A DNA stretch of 64,000 nt from Bacillota bacterium (GCA_023419605.1 JAEZXR010000123.1:32359-96358); one strand, 5' to 3'; positions 36,906 through 46,185 are shown, numbered from the stretch's first letter. The notes: generated by a model not told the origin, from the sequence alone. Translations and numbers: made by a program.

Positions 36906-38324
36906 TTATGCTCCCATCGAGTCCACCACAAACTTGGACATTTCCTGTCCTTCGGATGAGATCACGTGGACAGCGCATCCAAGACAAGGGTCGAAGGAGT
37001 GTACAATTCTTAAAAGTTCAACGGGCTGTGCAGGATTTGCCACGACTGTTCCTATCAGGGCTTTTTCCATCGGGCCCGGATTACCGGCGTCATCCATAGG
37101 GGAAGCATTCCAGCAGGTAGGAGTTATGATCTGATAGTTTGATATTGTTGAGGAGGAAATGTTTATCCAGTGACCCACTGCGCCTCTGGGGGCTTCTGTC
37201 AAACCTGAACCGGAGCCTGAAGTAGGAGTTCCTATTTCTGTATAGCCCGTTTGGTTTACAGTCAGGCTGTTCAACCACGTAAGCATGTTATCAAGGAGCT
37301 TTCCTGTTTCAACATATCGTGCCATATGCCGGTCCATAACGGAAACGCCCCTTTTATAATCACCGCTAATCCAGGTTCTTGCCAGAGAGCCTGCTTCGTA
37401 CGCAGTGCTATTATACCTTGAAGCTTTAAGCCAGGTATATGCATCAGCCTTTCCATAACTTGGCGTTGTAGTACCGCTGGAAGGTGTTTGCCCGGTAGGG
37501 GATGAGTAGTAAGAATACTTATTGAATTCCTTTATATTTGCTTCATTAAAGGAACCAGCGATTCCGTTTGTCACTGTACCGGCAGGAAAAAGCTTTTCAC
37601 CATTGGTACCTGTGTCAAAAACACCATAACAAATGAGGTTGCCGTAACCCTTTCCGATGGTATAGTAATCACTATATTTTGCTGCAAGTGCATTGACATC
37701 AGACTGATATGTAGTAGTAACAAATGCTTTTAACTCATTTACATAGGCTTTGGCATCACTAATGTTTGTACTGGATGGAATTGCTGTTACTCCACCGGGA
37801 ACTATGTTGGCTGCATGGGGCATTTTACCTGCAAATATCGCTCCCAGTTCCAGTGCCTTCCTTCGCATCTCGAGTGCTTTAACATAGTTATTTACCAGCG
37901 CATCACTTTCTGCCTGGGTAAACCTGTAGTCGGAGTCATACCCCGGAGTCCAGGGACTCATGGCAGGGCCTTTAACATAATCCATTACTGAAAGATGATA
38001 AAAGTGGGTAATATTATTATTTACATGTTCAGCAGCCAGAATTATATTTCTCAAAAGAAGAGCCTGCATTGGCGGATTAAAGCCCTTTGCCTTTTCAATG
38101 GCTTTTGAGGATGCGACGGCATGAGGGATGGGGCAAACACCACATATCCTTTGGGTAAGAAGTGCAGCATCTCTTGGAACTCTGCCTTTAAGCATGTTTT
38201 CAAAATTTCTGAACATAGTACCCGCCGACATTGCGGAGGTTACAACATTGTTACTATCAAGATTTACTTCTATTTTTAAGTGACCCTCCAATCTCGTGAT
38301 TGGATCGATTACCAGAGTACTCAT
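36906..38324 (-). CDS. [NiFe] hydrogenase large subunit
   Basis: A 472-residue catalytic subunit starting at ATG 38324, with AAGGAG 10 bases upstream. The N-terminus has DPITRLEGH with the Glu of the proton path. The four nickel-binding cysteines are in RICGVCPIPHA and, at the C-terminus, DPCLGCAVH; both lower positions are Cys, so there is no selenocysteine. After that His a 19-residue tail (starting VISSEGQ) remains for removal by the protease encoded next. It is shorter than typical group 1 subunits of 550-600 residues. It carries no signal and should travel through Tat together with the small subunit. Confidence 0.93.
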   Translation of the reverse strand: MSTLVIDPITRLEGHLKIEVNLDSNNVVTSAMSAGTMFRNFENMLKGRVPRDAALLTQRICGVCPIPHAVASSKAIEKAKGFNPPMQALLLRNIILAAEHVNNNITHFYHLSVMDYVKGPAMSPWTPGYDSDYRFTQAESDALVNNYVKALEMRRKALELGAIFAGKMPHAANIVPGGVTAIPSSTNISDAKAYVNELKAFVTTTYQSDVNALAAKYSDYYTIGKGYGNLICYGVFDTGTNGEKLFPAGTVTNGIAGSFNEANIKEFNKYSYYSSPTGQTPSSGTTTPSYGKADAYTWLKASRYNSTAYEAGSLARTWISGDYKRGVSVMDRHMARYVETGKLLDNMLTWLNSLTVNQTGYTEIGTPTSGSGSGLTEAPRGAVGHWINISSSTISNYQIITPTCWNASPMDDAGNPGPMEKALIGTVVANPAQPVELLRIVHSFDPCLGCAVHVISSEGQEMSKFVVDSMGA

Positions 38325-38353
38325 TACTATATCACTCCTTTCGATAAATAAAC

Positions 38354-39244
38354 TTACTTCGGCTGGATTAACGGATTTGTCGGATAATCCGGATTTGCGC
38401 AGCCAATACATGGGTAATTTACAGTCTGACAAAAATTCTGTCCATTGTTCCATTTCATTGATGGACATACATTTTTGCATCCGGGACCTTTACAGCCCAT
38501 AGGCATGTAACAACCCAATATACCAGGTTGTGTTACCTGGGTCTGTCCCTTTCTTGGGCAAATTGAATGGATATTTACACCGTAATATTTTGTGGGCCTG
38601 TTATAGCTGTCCAATGAAGGTACTCCGGTCAGGATGAGATCAATTAGGGTTTGAACCAGTACGGTAGGATGGGCCGGGCATCCCGGCAAATTAACGACAG
38701 GGTTGCTTGTCTTCCCGGAGAGCACTGCATTCACTGAAGTGCAGGTACCTGAATTTACTCCGGCAGCGGGGATTCCCCCGAAGGAAGCACAGGCGCCTGC
38801 TGCAACGACGTACTTGGCCATTTGGCCATATTTGAGGACAGCATCATACATAGTAACATCCTGTCCATTAAGTTGTCCTATAACAGTATAATTTTTGTAA
38901 CTGCCTGTATGTACTGCACCTTCCAATACAAGAATGAACTGCCCTTTATACTGGTTTGCTGCATTGTCAATGGTCTGCATTGCAGAATTACCTGTGATGG
39001 TAGACAGGTTTGGGTGATATTTCATACTGATTTTGTGCAGTAAAACATCATCAATGGTTGTGGGATTTGTAACGTTTAATGTTGATATGGAACAACCCGT
39101 ACAGCTTGCACCCTGAAGCCAGATTACCGGTGGATCTGATTCCGCAGCCATAACGGAATTAAACTTGTCCATGTCATAGTTTAATTTAAGCGCTGCAGCA
39201 GCAGCAGCAGACCACTTTAAAAAATCCCTTCTGCTTATTTTCAT
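38354..39244 (-). CDS. [NiFe] hydrogenase small subunit with Tat signal
   Basis: A 296-residue electron-transfer subunit. ATG 39244 has GAGGAG 7-8 bases upstream. The N-terminus is a Tat signal (SRRDFLKW followed by an Ala-rich stretch). Ligands for three Fe-S clusters are visible: proximal in GASCTGCS, GACASFGG and LPGCPAHP; distal in HSICPR, GCYMPMGC; medial in KNVC, and PCIGC. At the position of Pro238 in Desulfovibrio enzymes there is Cys (NFCQTVNYPC), so the medial cluster is predicted to be [4Fe-4S] rather than [3Fe-4S]. No C-terminal membrane helix is present and no cytochrome b gene follows, so the electron partner is unknown. It is the first gene of the operon. Confidence 0.93.
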   Translation of the reverse strand: MKISRRDFLKWSAAAAAALKLNYDMDKFNSVMAAESDPPVIWLQGASCTGCSISTLNVTNPTTIDDVLLHKISMKYHPNLSTITGNSAMQTIDNAANQYKGQFILVLEGAVHTGSYKNYTVIGQLNGQDVTMYDAVLKYGQMAKYVVAAGACASFGGIPAAGVNSGTCTSVNAVLSGKTSNPVVNLPGCPAHPTVLVQTLIDLILTGVPSLDSYNRPTKYYGVNIHSICPRKGQTQVTQPGILGCYMPMGCKGPGCKNVCPSMKWNNGQNFCQTVNYPCIGCANPDYPTNPLIQPK

Positions 39245-39326
39245 AAAATCACTCCTCTGCATTATGTTTATGATCCAGAGCTATATGGAACTTGATATAA
39301 AATGGATTAAATCTACATTAAAAGCA

Positions 39327-39357
39327 ATTATAGCATATTAAATTTAAATTGTTACAA
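39327..39357 (-). promoter_or_regulatory. Possible sigma-A promoter of the hydrogenase operon
   Basis: On the minus strand a TATAAT (39332-39327) follows TTGTAA (39357-39352) with 19 bases between, slightly long. Confidence 0.35.
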
Positions 39358-39455
39358 AATTAACACAAAATTAATATTTTTTACATATTTTCCATAATTA
39401 GGCTTTAAAACTATATACGAGGGGGAGTTAACAAGAAGGAATATGAATCTCGTAA

Positions 39456-39533
39456 ATGTTAAATGCATTTAAAATCTTAGAGGATATCGGTCTCAGTATA
39501 AACAAGGAAGAAGCTGCTGCTTTACTAGGTTAG
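39456..39533 (+). pseudogene. Possible 5' scrap of an MttB-type methyltransferase gene
   Basis: ATG followed by AFKILEDIGLSINKEEAAALL and then a stop. This looks like the opening helix of trimethylamine methyltransferase (MttB) family proteins. It is only 25 codons, so the call is weak. Confidence 0.25.
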
Positions 39534-39860
39534 TCCGAGTATGGAAGAGGTATATTGCTGTGATGTCCTGACAAACTTGAAGCCGTTCAGGTTGGGAAAA
39601 GGAAGTTTGGTCTTCCAAAGCGGAAAGATGTCTATTTTACTAAAATTTACTTTGACATTGAGTTTTAAAATAAGCTTAAAACAATTGGATAAGGAAAACT
39701 TCGTGCATAAGAAACCTACATTCAGCTTAAGGTTTCGAATTTTTATCCGATATATACCATAAATGTATGTACAAAAAACAATGATTTACATTTACTGTAA
39801 GTCGTTATATAGTAAAAGGCGGAAAACCAAGGATTAATCTAACATAAAGAAGGTAGAAAA

Positions 39861-41141
39861 GTGATCGAACATAAAATGTATCTTACAGAGGAAGAAAAAG
39901 GATTATTGAGAGGAGAAAAAGGAGAGGCACTTCGGAAGGCTATGGAATCGGTGGTTCTTTATGGAGATGCCTTTGGTGCTGAAAGACTGATTCCTGTGAA
40001 CGGCCCGGTGCATCTTGTAACATCTTTCGGAATTCCCATCCTGGAACCTGTATTTGACATGATGGAGGAGTTAATAGGGGCGGGTCTCAGGACGGAGTAC
40101 TCCTTTACGGTGGATCCAAGGCCATTGGATTATAAAAATGTTAAATGCAGCCTTTTGCAAAAAATAGTTTTCCGAATCATGTACGGAAAACAGGAAAACT
40201 ATGAGAAGCAGCTTGAAAAAGTAGGCCTTAAAAGCGAAAAGGCCTTTACCTGTACCTGTTATCTTCCTGAGGTGGGTAACACTCCTGCCAAAGGGGATGT
40301 TTTGGCATGGGCGGAATCCTCTGCTGTTGTTTATGTCAATTCGGTGATTGGAGCCAGGACCAACCGCAATTCCGGTGTCATCGAGCTTCTGTCGGGAATC
40401 GTTGGGAAGACGCCTGAGTTCGGGCTGCTCACGGAGGAAGGAAGAAAAGCAAAATGGCTGGTGGAAGTGAAAACGGTGAAGCTTCCCAATCCGCAGGTTT
40501 TGGGGAGTGCCATAGGTATGAAAGTCATGGAGGACGTGCCTTATATTGTCGGACTGGACCAGTTTCTTGGCAAGGGGATCAAGGAGGATACAAAAAATTA
40601 TTTGAAGGACATGGGAGCAGCCAGTGCTTCCAACGGTGCAGTAGGTCTGTACCATGTCGAAAACATAACTCCGGAAGCCGCAGAACAGGGAAGGACGCTT
40701 CTTACAGAAGGATATCAGACCTATGTGCTGGATGAGGACGAATTGGAACGGGTCATGAACAGCTATCCCATTATGTGGAAGGACCAAAATACCAGGCCTC
40801 AGGTCTGTTTCATAGGTTGTCCGCATCTATCCCTGAGCCAAATCTACCACTGGACGGAGGCAATTGACCGTGCCCTGGAGAAAAGCCGGAAAACAAAAGT
40901 CAAGGTTCGAACCGTACTCAGTGCCGCTCCGGAAGTGATTGAAAAGTTCAAGCAGGATGTGCCTTATTATAGAAAGCTGATTTCATCAGGCGTTTCCATC
41001 ACGTCCATTTGTCCGCTGATGTATATGAATAATCCTCTCTGCGCAAAGCAGGCGGTCATTACCAATTCCAACAAATTGAGGACCTACACCACCGCGAGAT
41101 TTTATACAGATGAAAAAATATTGGAAATCATAACGGCGTAA
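39861..41141 (+). CDS. AcnX-type dehydratase, large subunit (aconitase X catalytic domain)
   Basis: A 426-residue protein beginning at GTG 39861 with GAAGGT 7 bases upstream. It has the aconitase X large-domain pattern: MYLTEEEKGLLRGE near the N-terminus, a VNSVIGARTNR motif, and cysteines in CTCYLPE, IGCPHLS and ICPLMYMNN that can hold an Fe-S cluster. Known members are cis-3-hydroxy-L-proline dehydratase in bacteria and phosphomevalonate dehydratase in archaea. The small subunit follows after 10 bases. In a bacterium with this context the hydroxyproline role is the safer guess, but the reductase partner next door is unusual and leaves the substrate open. Confidence 0.88.
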   Translation: MIEHKMYLTEEEKGLLRGEKGEALRKAMESVVLYGDAFGAERLIPVNGPVHLVTSFGIPILEPVFDMMEELIGAGLRTEYSFTVDPRPLDYKNVKCSLLQKIVFRIMYGKQENYEKQLEKVGLKSEKAFTCTCYLPEVGNTPAKGDVLAWAESSAVVYVNSVIGARTNRNSGVIELLSGIVGKTPEFGLLTEEGRKAKWLVEVKTVKLPNPQVLGSAIGMKVMEDVPYIVGLDQFLGKGIKEDTKNYLKDMGAASASNGAVGLYHVENITPEAAEQGRTLLTEGYQTYVLDEDELERVMNSYPIMWKDQNTRPQVCFIGCPHLSLSQIYHWTEAIDRALEKSRKTKVKVRTVLSAAPEVIEKFKQDVPYYRKLISSGVSITSICPLMYMNNPLCAKQAVITNSNKLRTYTTARFYTDEKILEIITA

Positions 41142-41151
41142 GGGGGATTTT

Positions 41152-41598
41152 ATGGAGAAAGTTTTTAAGGGGAGGCCCATACTGCCTGGGAATATAGAAG
41201 GAGAATCGGTGGTTACCCATGAGGGATTGAATATTCTGGCTACTTTTCAAAAAAGTGCCTTAAAAAAAGCCAAAACTGTCATTGGCTCCGACCAGAACAA
41301 CAGAGATTTATTCAATAAAGAACTAACGGGTAAAATTATCTGTCTGCCCAAAACCATCGGTTCTACCACGGGTGGGATGGTGCTGGAGGCCATTGCCAAA
41401 CTCGGCATCGGCCCAAAGGCCATGTTGTTTGCAGAGCATATCGACTCTCTGGCTGCGGCCGGGGTCATACTGGCCGACGTATGGGTAGGGCAGCGGATTA
41501 TTACCATCGATCAGCTAGGAGAGGGCTTCCTTGCCTATGTTAAGGATGGACAGAAAATTAGCATTGCAGAAGACGGCACTGTAACTGTATACACATAA
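41152..41598 (+). CDS. AcnX-type dehydratase, small subunit (swivel domain)
   Basis: A 148-residue swivelling domain of the aconitase X family. The active-site Ser is in IGSTTGGMVLE; GNIEGE near the N-terminus and AEHIDSLAAAGVILADVW are also characteristic. In many relatives this domain is fused to the large one; here it is a separate gene 10 bases downstream, so the enzyme is a heteromer. The reductase gene starts 16 bases after its stop, indicating one operon. Confidence 0.88.
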   Translation: MEKVFKGRPILPGNIEGESVVTHEGLNILATFQKSALKKAKTVIGSDQNNRDLFNKELTGKIICLPKTIGSTTGGMVLEAIAKLGIGPKAMLFAEHIDSLAAAGVILADVWVGQRIITIDQLGEGFLAYVKDGQKISIAEDGTVTVYT

Positions 41599-41614
41599 AA
41601 GGAGAAGATAATTT

Positions 41615-43780
41615 ATGTATGATAAATTGTTTGAGCCGGGTTGGATTGGAAAATGCAAAGTGAAAAACAAAATCATTATGGCTCCTATGGGAAATATCAA
41701 TATGGCAGATCCCATCGGAAGGCCGCTGCCGAAAATGATTGAGTATTTTACAGAAAGAGCGAAGGGCGGAGCGGGCCTTCTGATTACAGGGTTGATTCCA
41801 GTGTCTCAGGGAATCGATCCCACTGTTTCCGAAGACAATGATACCACGTATTTTCCCCGAATTGACGGGTCATCCAGAACGAGGCTTTCCGGTTGGCGGG
41901 ACCTCGCTGCTGCTGTTCATTCCTATGATGCGAAGCTGTTTGTCCAGCTTACGGCAGGTATGGGACGCGTAGGCTCTCCGGAATGTGCACTCAAGGGGAA
42001 AATTCCCAAGTCAGCTTCTGTGAACCGTAACTTCTATGTTCCGCAGATTCCCCATCTTCCTTTGACGGATAGGCAGATCAGGAAAATCGTTAAAAGTTTC
42101 GGTCAGAGTGCTGTGAACGCCAAGGTGGCGGGGGCAGATGGCGTACAGCTCCATGGTCACGAAGGTTATTTGATGGATCAGTTGACTTCTGCTCCTTGGA
42201 ACCGGAGAAAACTGGGGAGATATAGAGATAAGTCGCAATTTGCTGTAGATGTGGTCAGAGAAATCAAAAAGAGGTGCGGAGAGAATTTCCCGGTTATTTA
42301 CCGGATCGATCTGACGCAGGCATTGGAGGAATCCTACGGAAAGGAAGTATTCCAAAAGAATTTTCACGGTATGGAACGGAAGGAAGAAGAGGGACTTGAA
42401 TTGTGCAGGCTTTTGGCCGAAGCAGGTGTCGATGCTTTCGATGTGGACAAGGGCTGCTATGATAACTGGTTTTATCCCCATCCGCCAGCCTATTTTAAGG
42501 ACGCTGCCTATGTGGAGGAAACGGCAGGAAGGCTGAAGGCGTATTTCCAAAAGAAAGGAATCACTACTCCCGTAATTGCTGTGGGTAAAATGGGAGATCC
42601 GGATCAGGCGGAGCAGGTTCTGGACAAGAACTGGGCAGATTTTGTCATGCTGGGTAGGCCTCTGCTGGCAGACCCGTACTGGCCTGAAAAGGTGAGAAGG
42701 GGTAAGACGAAGGAAATTATTCATTGCATCGGCGACCAGGAAGGCTGCATACAGTCATTTATCCTCGGAGGCCATCCTTGCTGCTCTGTTAATCCTTATA
42801 CAGGCTTTGAGGACAGTAAAAAGCTTGAAAATGCGGAATTAATAAAAAAAGTTGCTGTTATCGGAGCGGGTCCGGGTGGCTGTGAAGCTGCAAAAACACT
42901 GGTATTGCGAGGCCATCAAGTGACACTGTATGAAAGAAGCGGACAGCTGGGCGGCCAGTTGGTTGCAGGAAGCAAGCCGAAAATCAAGCATGATGTTGGA
43001 AAATACCTTGAGAATCTTCAGTATCAGATGGAGCAGTTGCAGGACAAGGGGCTGAGGATTGTGTTTAATAAGGAGATCGGGGCAGAGGATATAAAGGGTC
43101 AGTATGATGCTGTTGTTGTAAGCAGCGGACTGAAGCCGGCAGTACCCGGTATTGAAGGGAAGGATAATATCCGGCATTGTGAGGCGAGAGAGTTTCTCAA
43201 TGGGGATATGGAGCTGCCCACGGATGTGAAAAAAGTAGTCATTATCGGCGGTGGAGTCGTAGGCTGCGAGCTTGCCTATACGCTGGCATGGGAGAAACAG
43301 CTGGATGTAACAGTTGTGGAGATGCTGCCGGATTTGATGACAGGAGTTGTTCACGCCAACCGGGCCATGCTGCTTTGGATGATGATGGGAAAAGGGAGCC
43401 CCACCGGTCACCCGGCCGATGCCGTAAAGATACCGGTCAAGGCATACACAGCCTCCAGGGTGGTGAAGTTTGATGCCGGTACGGTGTACATAGAAGCCAA
43501 TAAAGGAAGGAAGGATCCGTATACACCGTGGATTACCCTTGTACCGGAAAATATTCATAATCCCTTTGATAAAAAGCTGAAACCGGATGATGTGGAAATG
43601 ATTCCTATAGAGGCCGATTATGTTATTTTTTCCACCGGAGGAAGGGCGAATGATGCTTTATATGATCAAATCTGCAAGGAGAAGGTGGCAGAGGAGATTT
43701 TTCTGATCGGGGATGCAAGGCAGCCCGGAAGGGTTTGGGAGGCTGTTACTGCAGCCAATGATATTGCCCGGTTCATATAA
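41615..43780 (+). CDS. Old-yellow-enzyme/dienoyl-CoA reductase-type flavo-Fe-S oxidoreductase
   Basis: A 721-residue three-part enzyme. Residues about 1-350 form an FMN-binding TIM barrel of the old yellow enzyme family (KNKIIMAPMG; HGHEGYLMDQ). A Cys cluster follows (CIGDQEGC...CCSVNP) for a [4Fe-4S] centre. Residues about 400-721 carry two dinucleotide folds (VIGAGPGGCEAA and VIIGGGVVGCELA) for FAD and NAD(P). This is the build of 2,4-dienoyl-CoA reductase and trimethylamine dehydrogenase. It reduces an activated C=C bond or demethylates an amine. With AcnX upstream, a path that dehydrates a hydroxy acid and then reduces the product is plausible, but this is inference. Confidence 0.9.
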   Translation: MYDKLFEPGWIGKCKVKNKIIMAPMGNINMADPIGRPLPKMIEYFTERAKGGAGLLITGLIPVSQGIDPTVSEDNDTTYFPRIDGSSRTRLSGWRDLAAAVHSYDAKLFVQLTAGMGRVGSPECALKGKIPKSASVNRNFYVPQIPHLPLTDRQIRKIVKSFGQSAVNAKVAGADGVQLHGHEGYLMDQLTSAPWNRRKLGRYRDKSQFAVDVVREIKKRCGENFPVIYRIDLTQALEESYGKEVFQKNFHGMERKEEEGLELCRLLAEAGVDAFDVDKGCYDNWFYPHPPAYFKDAAYVEETAGRLKAYFQKKGITTPVIAVGKMGDPDQAEQVLDKNWADFVMLGRPLLADPYWPEKVRRGKTKEIIHCIGDQEGCIQSFILGGHPCCSVNPYTGFEDSKKLENAELIKKVAVIGAGPGGCEAAKTLVLRGHQVTLYERSGQLGGQLVAGSKPKIKHDVGKYLENLQYQMEQLQDKGLRIVFNKEIGAEDIKGQYDAVVVSSGLKPAVPGIEGKDNIRHCEAREFLNGDMELPTDVKKVVIIGGGVVGCELAYTLAWEKQLDVTVVEMLPDLMTGVVHANRAMLLWMMMGKGSPTGHPADAVKIPVKAYTASRVVKFDAGTVYIEANKGRKDPYTPWITLVPENIHNPFDKKLKPDDVEMIPIEADYVIFSTGGRANDALYDQICKEKVAEEIFLIGDARQPGRVWEAVTAANDIARFI

Positions 43781-43823
43781 ACAAGTATTGCGTTTGAGCA
43801 AGTAAGTACATGAGGAGGTACAC

Positions 43824-45290
43824 ATGGATAGTACAATGATTTTTGACAGGAACAAGCTGGTAGTCAAGCTGATGTGGATTTCTTTGGCATTGGGATTGGT
43901 TGTGGATATTATGAATAAGGTGCCCCGGGGTACAGTTATTTCCTTGGCTGTGATCGGAACTTTCGTTGGGGGAGGAGCCACCTTCTGTACCTATAGAAGA
44001 GTATGGGAGGGGCAGGTAAAATATATAATTACTGTTGGTCTTGCTGTTCTTTCCTATTTGATTATTTCCTCTAATCCCCATATCGGTAATTATCTTTTGC
44101 TATATTACTGCCTGGCTGTTGTTACCTTGTATCACGATTTTATTCCTATTATTTTAACAGGGATTGTGAATCTTTTTTTTACCAACTATTTTTTTATAGC
44201 GTTTCAGGATACTATGTTTTCAGGGTTAAGCACCCGGCATTTGATCTCAATGAATTTATACCTGGTGCTGATTACAACGGTTCTGGCTTTTCAGACAAGG
44301 CTTGGAAACAAGATGAAGAAATCTCTGGAGGAACAAGGGGAAAGGCTCAAAAAAGATAAAAATGTACTGGAAAAGATGTTTGAGAAGATCCGGGAAACTA
44401 CAGCATCCCTGAATGCTTTCAACCGCTCTATCATAAGCCATGTGGAAGCGATGGGGCATATATCGGGAGAAATTACCACAGTGGCTTCCGAAATCGCCTC
44501 CGGCATTCAAATGCAGGTGCAGAGTGTCAATGATATCAAACAATCCATTGCCATAAGCAGCCAGGAAGCAACTGCATTGTCTGAAACCTCTACTTCCATG
44601 AAAATTTTATCCGGTTCTACGGTGGATATATCCAATGAGGGAAACAATGAAGTGAAAACCCTGCAGCAGCAAATTAATGATGTGGGTGAGAACATCAATG
44701 ATACGGTAGTATTGATGGAACAGTTAAATAATCAGTCCCAGCAGATCGGCAGTATTTTGGATGTCATCAATGAAATTGCCAGCCAAACCAATCTGCTGGC
44801 ATTAAATGCCGCAATAGAGGCGGCAAGGGCGGGAGAACACGGCAGGGGTTTTGCTGTTGTTGCGGATGAAATCCGAAAGCTGGCGGAAAACTCCAAGCAC
44901 TCCACAGCGGAAATTGTACGGATTCTAAATGAATTACAGAATAAAGCGAAACAAGCCACTGAAAAGGTGGATACCGTACTTGTCTCTTTCCATTCCAGCC
45001 AAACGGCGGCTAAGAATGCGGAAAAAATCTTTGGGGATATTCATGACAATACTACCCAGGTTTTAGATAAGGCAGAGGAAATGGATGAACAGATCAAAAA
45101 CCTGCAGGGCGGTTCGGAGGCCATTGCCAATGAAGCGTACTCCATCTCCAGTACTACGGAGGAAACTTCTGCTTCCGTGGAGGAAGTGACAGCAAGCATT
45201 ATTGAGCAAAATACAAGGATTGAAAGAATCATTGAGGAATTTAGAAAGCTGGAGGAATTAGGGCAGCAGCTAAATCAAATTGTGCAGTGA
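43824..45290 (+). CDS. Methyl-accepting chemotaxis protein with polytopic N-terminus
   Basis: A 488-residue chemoreceptor; GAGGAGG precedes the ATG. Residues about 15-165 contain about six hydrophobic helices instead of the usual periplasmic ligand domain, so it senses through or within the membrane. A coiled coil leads to the signalling domain, whose hairpin tip is NLLALNAAIEAARAGEHGRGFAVVADEIRKLAE-like (seen as AIEAARAGEHGRGFAVVADE). It has no HAMP domain that I can see. It follows the acnX/reductase genes after 43 bases and may be expressed with them. Confidence 0.9.
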   Translation: MDSTMIFDRNKLVVKLMWISLALGLVVDIMNKVPRGTVISLAVIGTFVGGGATFCTYRRVWEGQVKYIITVGLAVLSYLIISSNPHIGNYLLLYYCLAVVTLYHDFIPIILTGIVNLFFTNYFFIAFQDTMFSGLSTRHLISMNLYLVLITTVLAFQTRLGNKMKKSLEEQGERLKKDKNVLEKMFEKIRETTASLNAFNRSIISHVEAMGHISGEITTVASEIASGIQMQVQSVNDIKQSIAISSQEATALSETSTSMKILSGSTVDISNEGNNEVKTLQQQINDVGENINDTVVLMEQLNNQSQQIGSILDVINEIASQTNLLALNAAIEAARAGEHGRGFAVVADEIRKLAENSKHSTAEIVRILNELQNKAKQATEKVDTVLVSFHSSQTAAKNAEKIFGDIHDNTTQVLDKAEEMDEQIKNLQGGSEAIANEAYSISSTTEETSASVEEVTASIIEQNTRIERIIEEFRKLEELGQQLNQIVQ

Positions 45291-45528
45291 CAGTAGAACA
45301 TATAAAATCGAATCTGTTGGTTAGGAAGGAGGTCACAAGACTTCCTTCTTTTCTGTTCTTGCACTGTATAGTTATAACTATTCTTTCTCTTGCCGCGCAT
45401 TTTTTACTTTTATATAATGATATCCGTATAGTAAATCAGCTGTGATAGGGAACTTACGATGTAAGAAAGCCTGACTGGAAGTCAGGTGAAGTACTATATA
45501 TAATGAAGTCGTGATGGAGGTAAAGCTT

Positions 45529-46185
45529 ATGAAGGTACTGGCCTTTAACGGGAGCCCAAGAAAGAATTGGAATACTGCAATCCTATTGAATAAGGCATTG
45601 GAAGGTGCAGCTTCACAAGGCGCGGAGACAGAGCTTATTCATCTTTATGACCTTACTTACAAAGGCTGCATGAGTTGCTTTGCCTGTAAGATGAAAGAGG
45701 GTAAAAGCTATGGAAAGTGTGCTGTAAAGGATGATTTGGCGCCAATTCTCAAGAAAGTTGAGGAGGCCGATGCCATAATTCTGGGATCACCCATTTATTT
45801 TGGAACGGCTACTGCGGAGATGAGAGCATTTATGGAAAGGCTTCTTTATCCGTATCTGATGTATGATATAAATCCGTCAAACCTTTTTAAAAAGAAAATA
45901 CCGGCGGGTTTCATCTATACGATGGGTGCCGCTGAGAGTCAGATGAAGGAATTGGGATACGAGCGGCAGTTTATGCTTGATGAAATGTTTATGAAGCATA
46001 TTTTCGGGGTTTCAGAATCGCTGATTGTTACCGATACCTATCAGTTCGACGATTATTCCAAGTATGTAGCAACACTGTTTGATGCGGAGGAAAAAGCAAG
46101 GAGACGGGAGGAAGAGTTCCCGAAGGATTGTGAAAAAGCATTTGAAATGGGAGTTAGATTTGCTCAGCCCGTCGATATTTCTTAA
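45529..46185 (+). CDS. Flavodoxin-fold iron-sulfur flavoprotein (NAD(P)H-dependent FMN reductase family)
   Basis: A 218-residue protein starting at ATG 45529, with GGAGG 8 bases upstream. The FMN phosphate loop is FNGSPRKNWNT, and the flavin-side loop is LGSPIYFGTATAEM. A compact cysteine motif GCMSCFACK followed by Cys in GKCAVKDD matches the Isf-type [4Fe-4S] site. Such proteins shuttle electrons or reduce quinones and oxygen-derived compounds in anaerobes. It stands alone between the chemoreceptor and the AcoR-like regulator. Confidence 0.88.
   Translation: MKVLAFNGSPRKNWNTAILLNKALEGAASQGAETELIHLYDLTYKGCMSCFACKMKEGKSYGKCAVKDDLAPILKKVEEADAIILGSPIYFGTATAEMRAFMERLLYPYLMYDINPSNLFKKKIPAGFIYTMGAAESQMKELGYERQFMLDEMFMKHIFGVSESLIVTDTYQFDDYSKYVATLFDAEEKARRREEEFPKDCEKAFEMGVRFAQPVDIS

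Larger units (their letters stand above)
39245..39860. other. 616-base gap between divergent hydrogenase and acnX operons
   Basis: The side near the hydrogenase is very AT-rich and holds its promoter. A short frame at 39456-39533 resembles the N-terminus of MttB-type methyltransferases. The rest has only a weak 73-codon frame (39541-39762) that I do not accept as a gene. Confidence 0.5.

Noticed and set aside
36906..38324. Selenocysteine at the hydrogenase active site
   Set aside because: The C-terminal motif is DPCLGC with ordinary Cys codons and no in-frame TGA.
39541..39762. 73-codon frame before acnX
   Set aside because: No family, no convincing ribosome-binding site and odd composition; kept only as part of the gap description.
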